NCBI GenBank assembly: GCA_045811525.1 | Contig: JBJMTV010000016.1 | Location: 124,001 to 188,000 of the forward strand | DNA length: 64,000 nt | From: VAZQ01 sp045811525 | GTDB lineage: Bacteria; Pseudomonadota; Alphaproteobacteria; Rhizobiales; Xanthobacteraceae | Direction of reading: 5' to 3' | Shown: piece after piece, positions 54,065-60,781 of the stretch | Position numbering within the stretch: position 1 is the stretch's first letter | Layout of the letters: each line of letters starts with the position of its first letter | Position numbers and translations under genes: made by a program | The notes under the pieces: generated by a model | Database searches by the model: none | The model's input: the letters and a program-made list of their open reading frames with translations, nothing else | What the model was told of the DNA's origin: nothing

Positions 54065-54134
54065 ACTGTGGCTGTGCTTCAGAAGCCCGCACGAGCTCGC
54101 GCAAGAATGATGCGGACTTTTGAACCGCCACACG
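54065..54134 (+). repeat. Solitary, degenerate copy of hairpin arm B
   Basis: Matches arm B1 in the same orientation, most clearly in AAGAATGATGCGGACTT and TGAACCGCCACAC, with a few internal bases missing and several changes in the left half, so the hairpin is imperfect. No A arm accompanies it. It lies between the XRE gene and metK. Confidence 0.75.
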
Positions 54135-54182
54135 AGCTTCGGACGGACGACTAAGGCGACATGATCCGGCAAGGAGTTATCG

Positions 54183-55457
54183 GTGGCACACCCGAATTAT
54201 CTTTTCACGAGCGAGTCGGTTTCAGAAGGGCATCCCGACAAGGTCTGTGACCAGATCTCCGATGCCGTCCTCGACGCGTTCCTGGAAAATGATCTGAAGC
54301 TCGGGATTGCCGATGACAGCCTGGTGAATACCCGGCTCGGCTGCGAGACACTCTGCACCACGAACAAAATCGTCATCGCCGGCGAGGGTCGTGGACAAGC
54401 ACCGCTATTCGCCAAATACGGCGGGCAGGCCGTCATCAATCGTGAGCTGATCGTGAGCATCGCGCGCGATGTGGTGCGCGAGATTGGCTACGACCAGGGT
54501 GGCTTCTCCTTTCATGGGGCGGACATCGAGGTCCTCCTGCATGGTCAATCACCGGACATCGCCATGGGCGTGGATGCCAAGAAGAAGAGGGGTGAGGAGC
54601 AGGAGGGCGCAGGCGACCAGGGCATGATGTTCGGGTTCGCCTGCACCGAGAGCGAGGTCTACGAGAAGGGCTCGTTCATGCCGGCGCCCATTTACTTCGC
54701 GCATAAGGTTCTCAAAGTACTGGCGGAGCAGCGCCGCTCCGGCAAGCTCTTCGATCTTCAGCCCGACGCGAAGAGCCAAGTCACGGTGCGCTATGTCGAC
54801 GGCAAGCCGGTCGGCTGCACCAAGGTCGTTGTTTCGACCCAGCACAACGCGCAAACACGCAACGGCAAGAAATACAATCCCGGCATGGTGCGAGACCTCA
54901 TCGGCGATGCGGTGGAGTCCGCCCTGCCGGAGGGCTGGATGCCAAAAAAAGCTTCCGACTTCCTCGTGAACCCGACCGGTAACTTCGTCGTGGGGGGGCC
55001 CGACGGGGACTGCGGGCTGACCGGCCGCAAGATCATCGTCGACACCTATGGGGGCTATGCCCCTCACGGCGGCGGCGCCTTCTCCGGCAAGGACCCCACC
55101 AAAGTTGATCGCTCCGCCGCCTATGCCGCGCGTTATCTCGCCAAGAACGTCGTGGCGTCAGGCGTTGCGGAACGCTGCACCATCCAGATCGCCTACGCGA
55201 TTGGCGTCGCCGACCCCATGTCGGTTCTGGTCGACACCCATGGGACCGGCAACGTAGATGAGAAGAAGCTCGAGCGCGTGTTGCCGGAGATCTTCCGCCT
55301 CACCCCCACCAACATACGCCGGACGCTCAAGCTCAGCCGTCCGATCTACCGGCGCACCGCTGCGTACGGACATTTCGGCCGGGCGCCCGACAAGGATGGC
55401 GGCTTCTCGTGGGAGAAGACCGACCTGGTCAAGGAGATCAGAAGCGCTGCCGGGTAA
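54183..55457 (+). CDS. metK: S-adenosylmethionine synthetase
   Basis: Makes S-adenosylmethionine from methionine and ATP. 424 residues from GTG 54183 (MAHPNYLFTSESVSEGHPDK), longer than the ~384 of E. coli as usual for alphaproteobacteria, with the extra residues spread through loops such as DAKKKRGEEQEG. Signatures GAGDQGMMFGFACTESE, DTYGGYAPHGGGAFSGKDPT and KVDRSAAYAARYLAKNVVAS are intact. The product supplies the SAM used by mtaB, miaB and trmB in the same window. I see no SAM riboswitch in the 221 bp upstream. Confidence 0.96.
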   Translation: MAHPNYLFTSESVSEGHPDKVCDQISDAVLDAFLENDLKLGIADDSLVNTRLGCETLCTTNKIVIAGEGRGQAPLFAKYGGQAVINRELIVSIARDVVREIGYDQGGFSFHGADIEVLLHGQSPDIAMGVDAKKKRGEEQEGAGDQGMMFGFACTESEVYEKGSFMPAPIYFAHKVLKVLAEQRRSGKLFDLQPDAKSQVTVRYVDGKPVGCTKVVVSTQHNAQTRNGKKYNPGMVRDLIGDAVESALPEGWMPKKASDFLVNPTGNFVVGGPDGDCGLTGRKIIVDTYGGYAPHGGGAFSGKDPTKVDRSAAYAARYLAKNVVASGVAERCTIQIAYAIGVADPMSVLVDTHGTGNVDEKKLERVLPEIFRLTPTNIRRTLKLSRPIYRRTAAYGHFGRAPDKDGGFSWEKTDLVKEIRSAAG

Positions 55458-55488
55458 GCTCTATCGACCCGCAAAGGCCGCAAGGCCA

Positions 55489-55514
55489 ACATGGCGGCCC
55501 TGAGGCCGCCATGT
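55489..55514 (+). promoter_or_regulatory. Hairpin covering the trmB start codon
   Basis: Perfect 11-bp stem ACATGGCGGCC (55489-55499), loop CTGA, GGCCGCCATGT (55504-55514). The trmB ATG (55511-55513) is paired in the 3' arm. It could occlude initiation, or serve as a weak terminator for metK; no T-tract follows directly. Confidence 0.7.
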
Positions 55515-56257
55515 CCATTTTCGAGCACAACAGCCGGCGCAGCGGCGCATTTTTCGGGCGACGCAAGGGGCATCCGCTGCGGCCGCATCAGGCGGCCCTG
55601 CTGCACAGCCTGTTGCCTGGGCTCGCGCTGGATCTCGCCTCACCTTCGCCGGGGAACCTTGGCGAGCTGTTTCCGCAGGCTGTTGAGCAGGTCGTGCTTG
55701 AGATCGGCTTTGGCGGCGGCGAGCACATGATTGCCCAGGCACTGCAGCAGCCGCGGATCGGGTTCATTGGAGTCGAGCCGTTCGTCAACGGCATGGCCAA
55801 GGCACTCGCCGCGATCGAGGAAGCAAAGCTGACCAATATTCGGCTGCATGCCGGCGATGCCACCGTGCTTCTGGCTTGGCTCCCGACCGCATCGCTGCAG
55901 CGCGTAGATCTGCTCTACCCCGACCCTTGGCCCAAGCGGCGCCATTGGAAGCGCCGTTTCATTCAGGACCATACCGTCGCTGCCTTTGCCCGCATTCTTG
56001 CCGCCGGCGGCGAGTTCCGCTTCGCCACGGACATGCCTGATTACGCCGCCTGGACGCTCGTCCGCATGCTGCGATCACCCGCTTTCACCTGGAGCGCTGA
56101 GCGCGCCGAGGACTGGCGCCGGCCCTGGGCAGGCTTTGCCGAAACCCGCTACGAGGCCAAAGCGAAACGCGCGGGCCGCGCCCCCTGCTACCTGACGTTT
56201 TGCCGCGAAGGCGGCGCTCCAGGCGAGCCCTCCCATGTTCAGGCGGATCGTGCCTGA
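55511..56257 (+). CDS. trmB: tRNA (guanine-N7-)-methyltransferase
   Basis: Class I SAM methyltransferase forming m7G46 in tRNA. 248 residues from ATG 55511 (MSIFEHNSRRSGAFFGRRKG). SAM motif VVLEIGFGGGEHM (about 61-73), IGVEPFVNGMAKAL, and the TrmB hallmark DLLYPDPWPKRRHWKRRF with catalytic Asp. The open frame continues upstream into metK. A perfect hairpin includes the start codon. The 3' end overlaps the convergent DUF2336 gene by 19 bp. metK-trmB order is usual; the next usual neighbours (rimP-nusA) are displaced by DUF2336. Confidence 0.95.
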   Translation: MSIFEHNSRRSGAFFGRRKGHPLRPHQAALLHSLLPGLALDLASPSPGNLGELFPQAVEQVVLEIGFGGGEHMIAQALQQPRIGFIGVEPFVNGMAKALAAIEEAKLTNIRLHAGDATVLLAWLPTASLQRVDLLYPDPWPKRRHWKRRFIQDHTVAAFARILAAGGEFRFATDMPDYAAWTLVRMLRSPAFTWSAERAEDWRRPWAGFAETRYEAKAKRAGRAPCYLTFCREGGAPGEPSHVQADRA

Positions 56258-57333
56258 CCGATGGGCCGGGCTTGCCAGAACCGGGTTACCCGCTGCGCGG
56301 TTTTTGCGGACAATCCCTCGAAGTTGCTGTAAGCGGCGTCCAAACCGTGGCTCGATATACGCTCCACGCCTGGCCGCGTCATGAGGATTGCCTTCACAGT
56401 TGGCCAGGCCCATCCGGCGGACTTGCCGAGAATGAGCACCGGATCGGCGCGGTCGCCGGCCAGCAAGCGCTCCACCACCTCGATCGGGACCGAGCAGACG
56501 AGTGCAAGCGCGATGACAAGGTTGTCATGGGCTCGCTGTCTGGCGAACTCGGCTATCGCAGTCTCGTCGAGCTTGCCGCTCCGATGCAGCGCCTGGACAA
56601 CTGCTTGTGCGGCCGAATAGGCGCGCGGGGACGGAGCTGCGCTGATCTCGTTCGGCGCCTCGGCCAGCACACGCCTGATCTCAGCTTGCGTCTCGGGCCG
56701 AGCTTCGGCGAGCAGCCGCTGGCGCACCACCTCGGTGGTCCGCAGCACGAGCTGGCGCAAAAGGGGCGCCGGGATATCAGGGCGCAATCCGATTGCCTTG
56801 GCCAAGGTCGTGTCTTGCTGAGCGCGCTCCAGCAGGCAAGATAAGCTGTCGTGCGAGAGCCGCGCCGCCCGGTTTTGTGCAACCCTGCGGGCCACCTCAC
56901 GATCGCCTCGGCCCACCAGAACCGCAGTGAGGCGCTCGGCGATGCTCGCCCGCCCAGAGATGGCGAGCAGGTGGCCCTGGCTCTTGGACTGCGCAATGTC
57001 GAGGAGATCAGTCTCGCTGAGGCGGGTCGAGTGCTCCAACAACATGCCGGCCACGCCAATATCATTATCGTGCGCGAGGTAGCGCACCACCTCACGCGGT
57101 GCATTGCTGACTCTTGCCAAACGTCGCGCGAGATCAACGCGCGCCTTGGTCTCGATCTCACTGACGAGGCGGACCAACACGGCGTCGAAGAGCTGGACGT
57201 GATCTTCCTTGAAACGACTTGCGCCAGCAAGAAAGAGGTCCGTGATGCGCTCTAGCGTGGCGGCGCGCCGCTGTGGCGAGCCATTCCGGAGCACGTGCTC
57301 CAGCTCCGGAAAATCTAACGCAGCAAGCGACAT
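56239..57333 (-). CDS. DUF2336 family protein (HEAT-like helical repeats)
   Basis: 364-residue all-helical protein of DUF2336, an alphaproteobacterial family of unknown function. The repeat-like architecture shows in successive helices: RAATLERITDLFLAGASRFK, EDHVQLFDAVLVRLVSEIET, ARVDLARRLARVSNAPREVV, RYLAHDNDIGVAGMLLEHST and so on, consistent with HEAT-type repeats. Start ATG 57333. It runs opposite to its neighbours, overlaps the end of trmB by 19 bp, and splits trmB from rimP. Members sometimes sit near motility or cell-cycle genes, but none are here. Confidence 0.88.
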   Translation of the reverse strand: MSLAALDFPELEHVLRNGSPQRRAATLERITDLFLAGASRFKEDHVQLFDAVLVRLVSEIETKARVDLARRLARVSNAPREVVRYLAHDNDIGVAGMLLEHSTRLSETDLLDIAQSKSQGHLLAISGRASIAERLTAVLVGRGDREVARRVAQNRAARLSHDSLSCLLERAQQDTTLAKAIGLRPDIPAPLLRQLVLRTTEVVRQRLLAEARPETQAEIRRVLAEAPNEISAAPSPRAYSAAQAVVQALHRSGKLDETAIAEFARQRAHDNLVIALALVCSVPIEVVERLLAGDRADPVLILGKSAGWAWPTVKAILMTRPGVERISSHGLDAAYSNFEGLSAKTAQRVTRFWQARPIGQARSA

Positions 57334-57594
57334 GGTCCGCTACAAGGGTACGCGCATGCACGGCCGCCTGCGCCCGAGCGGGCGCGACGCCGCGGCACAA
57401 CTGAACGCCAGTAAACGTCGGATGTCTGAAGGAAGGGTTTAGTGTCCGGGACCATGCAAGCGTCTGACGAGCGCTGGCGAGCACTGCCGAGGCCCGGACG
57501 GGCGGTCTCCACCCGCTGGCTAACGGCCCCAGGTAGCGCGGCAGTATGGCTGGCCGGCGTTGCAATCCACAAGCGAGAGCGCTATATCTGACTG

Positions 57595-57679
57595 GTCCGT
57601 ATATCGGACATCTCATAACGATCGGCTGATTGTCCGATCGGCTCTTGAGAGTGGGTTCCCCGGGGACCCGCTCTTTTTT
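57595..57679 (+). promoter_or_regulatory. Structured leader with intrinsic terminator upstream of rimP-nusA
   Basis: The 394-bp gap 57334-57727 contains no supported gene. At 57648-57679 is a textbook terminator: stem AGAGTGGGT with ACCCGCTCT (one G-T pair) and a run of six T. Just upstream, GTCCG (57595), CGGAC (57605) and GTCCG (57632) allow two mutually exclusive hairpins, and the 9-mer CGATCGGCT is repeated at 57619 and 57635. The layout suggests transcription attenuation of the nusA operon; this is inference. Confidence 0.6.
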
Positions 57680-57727
57680 GTTACCCAAGACAGGCCCGCG
57701 CGCAAGCGCCAGCCGGACTTGGCCGAG

Positions 57728-58405
57728 ATGCAGCAAGCTGCCAGAGCGATGCCGAGCGACATGGTTCAGGACGATTGTGAGCCCCGCCTGATTGGAGAAA
57801 CGGGGGTAGCTGCGCGTGTGGCGGCCGTGGCCGAGCCGGTTCTGGTCGGCATGGGTTATCGCCTGGTGCGCGTGCGGGTGTCCGGCCTGGACGGCTGCAC
57901 CGTGCAGGTCATGGCCGAGCGGCCTGACGGAACAATGACTGTGGAGGGTTGCGAGGCGGTATCGCGTGCGCTCTCGCCGGTGCTCGACGTGGCCGACCCA
58001 ATCGATCGCGCCTATCGCCTCGAAGTCTCCTCACCCGGCATGGATCGGCCACTGGTGCGTCGCTCGGATTTCGAGCGATTCGCCGGACACGAGGTGAAGG
58101 TTGAGCTGACCATGGCGCTCGCGGGGCGCCGCCGCTTTCGCGGCATGCTATTGGGCGTTGACGGCGTCGCAGCTCGAATTCGGCGCTCCGATGCCTCGGA
58201 TGACGAGCCCAACGAAGCGCTGCTGCCGATCGAGGATATGGCGGAAGCCAAGCTTGTGCTGACCGATGCTTTGATCGCGGACTCATTGCGACGCGGCAAG
58301 GAAACCAAGCGACAGACCGACGACATGCAAGGACAAAACGGAGGCGTGACGGCCTCATCCGGTCGCCACCCTGGTCTGATGCAGAAAACGAAGGAGATCA
58401 ACTGA
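57728..58405 (+). CDS. rimP: Ribosome maturation factor RimP
   Basis: 30S assembly factor. 225 residues from ATG 57728; later in-frame ATGs at 57749 and 57761 are also possible, since the conserved part begins around PRLIGETGVAARVAAVAEPV. Features: LVGMGYRLVRVRVSGLDGCT, VEGCEAVSRALSPVLDVADP and YRLEVSSPGMDRPLVRRSDF (the RimP signature), then a C-terminal SH3-like domain. The tail from about 190 is polar. The stop overlaps the nusA ATG. First gene of the operon below the leader terminator. Confidence 0.93.
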   Translation: MQQAARAMPSDMVQDDCEPRLIGETGVAARVAAVAEPVLVGMGYRLVRVRVSGLDGCTVQVMAERPDGTMTVEGCEAVSRALSPVLDVADPIDRAYRLEVSSPGMDRPLVRRSDFERFAGHEVKVELTMALAGRRRFRGMLLGVDGVAARIRRSDASDDEPNEALLPIEDMAEAKLVLTDALIADSLRRGKETKRQTDDMQGQNGGVTASSGRHPGLMQKTKEIN

Positions 58406-60009
58406 TGGCTGTCAGTGCCAACCGGCTCGAGCTGTTGCAAATCGCCGACGCCGTCGCACGCGAGAAGGTGATCGACCGGGGCATTGTGATTGCCGCGATG
58501 GAGGATGCGATTCAGAAGGCCGCCCGATCGCGCTACGGCAGCGAGACCGAGGTGCGCGCCGAGATCAATCCGAAGACCGGCGAGATGAAGCTTTCGCGCC
58601 TGTTGCTGGTCGCGGATCAGGTGGAAAACGACGCCACGCAGATTGCGCTCGACGAGGCCAAGAAGCGCAACCCTGCTGCCCAGGTCGGCGACTACATTGC
58701 CGAGGCGCTGCCGCCGCTCGAATATGGCCGCATCGCTGCGCAATCGGCGAAGCAGGTCATCGTGCAAAAAGTGCGAGAGGCCGAGCGCGACCGCCAGTAT
58801 CAGGAGTTCAAGGACCGCATCGGTGATATCGTCAACGGCATCGTCAAGAGGGTCGAATACGGCAACGTGGTGGTCGACCTCGGCCGTGGCGAGGCGATCG
58901 TGCGGCGCGACGAAATGCTGCCGCGCGAGACCTTCCGCAACGGCGACCGGATTCGTGCATTCATCTATGATGTACGGCGGGAGCCGCGCGGACCTCAGAT
59001 CTTTTTGTCACGCACGCATCCGCAATTCATGGCGAAGCTGTTCGCGCAGGAGGTGCCGGAAATCTACGACGGCATTGTCGAGGTGAAGGCGGTAGCGCGT
59101 GACCCGGGCTCGCGCGCCAAGATTGCCGTGATCTCTCGCGATTCATCCGTCGATCCGGTGGGCGCCTGCGTCGGCATGCGCGGCTCGCGCGTGCAGGCCG
59201 TGGTGAACGAGCTTCAGGGCGAGAAGATCGACATCATTCCATGGACGGCCGATCCGGCGAACTTCGTGGTGAATGCACTTGCCCCCGCCGAGGTCGCCAA
59301 GGTTGTGCTCGACGAGGATCGTCAGCGCATGGAGGTGGTCGTACCCGACCAACAGCTGTCGCTCGCGATCGGCCGGCGTGGCCAGAACGTGCGGCTCGCC
59401 TCGCAGCTCACGGGCTGGGATATCGACATCGTCACCGAGCAGGAGGAGTCGGAGCATCGGCAAGCGGAGTTCGAGAACCGGACCAAGCTGTTCATTGACT
59501 CGCTCAACGTCGACGAGATGGTTGGCCAACTGCTTGCGTCCGAAGGCTTCAACTCGGTAGAGGAGCTCTCGCTCGTTGACGAACGGGAGATCGCCGGCAT
59601 CGAAGGTTTCGATGAGGACACCGCACGTGAGCTGCAGGCGCGGGCGCGCGACTTTCTTGCGCGCCATGAAGAGGAGCTCGACACGAGGCGGCGTGAGCTC
59701 GGCGTCGATGAAGCCCTAAAGGAGCTTCCCGGCGTCACCACCGCCATGCTGGTGAAGCTCGGCGAGAACGATATCAAGACAGTCGAGGATCTCGCCGGCT
59801 GCGCGACCGACGACCTGTTCGGCTGGAGCGAGCGCAAGGACGGCGAGACCACACAGCACGCCGGCATTCTCGATGATTTCGGTCTCGCACGCGACGAGAC
59901 CGAGGCCCTCATTATGCAGGCTCGCGTGAAGGCGGGCTGGATCAAGGAGGAGGATCTCAATCCACCGCCGGAGGAAGCATCTGCCGAGCTTACGACGGCT
60001 CCTGCGTAG
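58405..60009 (+). CDS. nusA: Transcription termination/antitermination factor NusA
   Basis: RNA polymerase-binding elongation factor acting in pausing, termination and rRNA antitermination. 534 residues. The N-terminal RNAP-binding domain (about 1-125) has VIDRGIVIAAMEDAIQKAAR. S1 domain about 130-200 (IVNGIVKRVEYGNVVVDLGR). KH1 and KH2 follow (VGACVGMRGSRVQAVVNEL, LAIGRRGQNVRLASQLTGW), and an acidic C-terminal region carries two helix-hairpin-helix AR-type repeats (EGFNSVEELSLVDEREIAGI, LPGVTTAMLVKLGENDIKTV). Overlaps rimP by one base of its ATG/TGA junction. Confidence 0.97.
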   Translation: MAVSANRLELLQIADAVAREKVIDRGIVIAAMEDAIQKAARSRYGSETEVRAEINPKTGEMKLSRLLLVADQVENDATQIALDEAKKRNPAAQVGDYIAEALPPLEYGRIAAQSAKQVIVQKVREAERDRQYQEFKDRIGDIVNGIVKRVEYGNVVVDLGRGEAIVRRDEMLPRETFRNGDRIRAFIYDVRREPRGPQIFLSRTHPQFMAKLFAQEVPEIYDGIVEVKAVARDPGSRAKIAVISRDSSVDPVGACVGMRGSRVQAVVNELQGEKIDIIPWTADPANFVVNALAPAEVAKVVLDEDRQRMEVVVPDQQLSLAIGRRGQNVRLASQLTGWDIDIVTEQEESEHRQAEFENRTKLFIDSLNVDEMVGQLLASEGFNSVEELSLVDEREIAGIEGFDEDTARELQARARDFLARHEEELDTRRRELGVDEALKELPGVTTAMLVKLGENDIKTVEDLAGCATDDLFGWSERKDGETTQHAGILDDFGLARDETEALIMQARVKAGWIKEEDLNPPPEEASAELTTAPA

Positions 60010-60023
60010 GGACGGCAGGACCC

Positions 60024-60764
60024 ATGCTGGCGCAAACGACGGACGACGCTCTGGATGCCGGCCCGCGCAAGAACGCGCCGGGATCGGAGCGACTTTGCGC
60101 CGCTACGGGTCAGGTCAAACCGATCGCGGAGATGATCCGCTTCGTCTTGGATCCGAAGGGTGCGGTCGTGCCTGATCTCAAGCACCGGCTGCCCGGCCGC
60201 GGCATATGGGTCACGGCAACCCGGGAGGCGCTCGGGACGGCGGTGGCACGCAGAGCCTTCGCGCGTGGCATGAAGCGGGACGTAGCGGTGACGGCGGACA
60301 TCGTCGGCGTCACGGATGAATTGCTGGAGCGCAGCGCGCTCGACGCGCTGGCCATCGCCCAGAAAGCGGGGTTGGTCGCGACCGGCTTCTCCAAAGTCGA
60401 ACGGGCGCTCGCCGGCGAGCCAGTCGTGGCGCTGATCCATGCCGCCGAGGCGGCACCCGACGGCGTCAGCAAGCTTTCCGGCGCGCTCCAGCGCCGTACC
60501 GACGTGGCGCCGACCCTCGTAGTCAAGTGCTTCTCCTCGACGCAATTGGATTTGGCATTGGGTCGATCAAATGTGGTACATGCAGCCCTGAATGCCGGGC
60601 CTGCGAGCGACACGTTCCTGGCGCGCACGGCGCGCCTTGACCGTTTCCGGACCGGCTCCGATGGGAAGCGGGACACCGCCCGCGGCATGGAGCACGTTGA
60701 GGGCTATGACGGTGCGTGCGCGGCGCGCTCACACAATGACGGCGGTAATTCCGAAGATCGGTAG
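60024..60764 (+). CDS. YlxR/L7Ae-like RNA-binding protein
   Basis: 246-residue protein combining an N-terminal YlxR (DUF448) domain (RLCAATGQVKPIAEMIRFVL, then KHRLPGRGIWVTATREAL) with an L7Ae/L30e-like domain (LDALAIAQKAGLVATGFSKV, then ALAGEPVVALIHAAEAAPDG). This fused form is usual between nusA and infB in alphaproteobacteria. YlxR is thought to be an RNA- or RNase P-associated factor; the function of the fusion is not established. The final ~40 residues are low-complexity. Fifteen bp after nusA, eighteen bp before infB. Confidence 0.93.
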   Translation: MLAQTTDDALDAGPRKNAPGSERLCAATGQVKPIAEMIRFVLDPKGAVVPDLKHRLPGRGIWVTATREALGTAVARRAFARGMKRDVAVTADIVGVTDELLERSALDALAIAQKAGLVATGFSKVERALAGEPVVALIHAAEAAPDGVSKLSGALQRRTDVAPTLVVKCFSSTQLDLALGRSNVVHAALNAGPASDTFLARTARLDRFRTGSDGKRDTARGMEHVEGYDGACAARSHNDGGNSEDR

Positions 60765-60781
60765 ATTGGATTGGGACTTGA

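Noticed and set aside
53962..54182. SAM riboswitch ahead of metK
   Set aside because: I looked for SAM-I, SAM-II or similar aptamer features; the gap is taken up by a degenerate hairpin repeat arm and no aptamer core was recognised. A covariance-model search would settle it.
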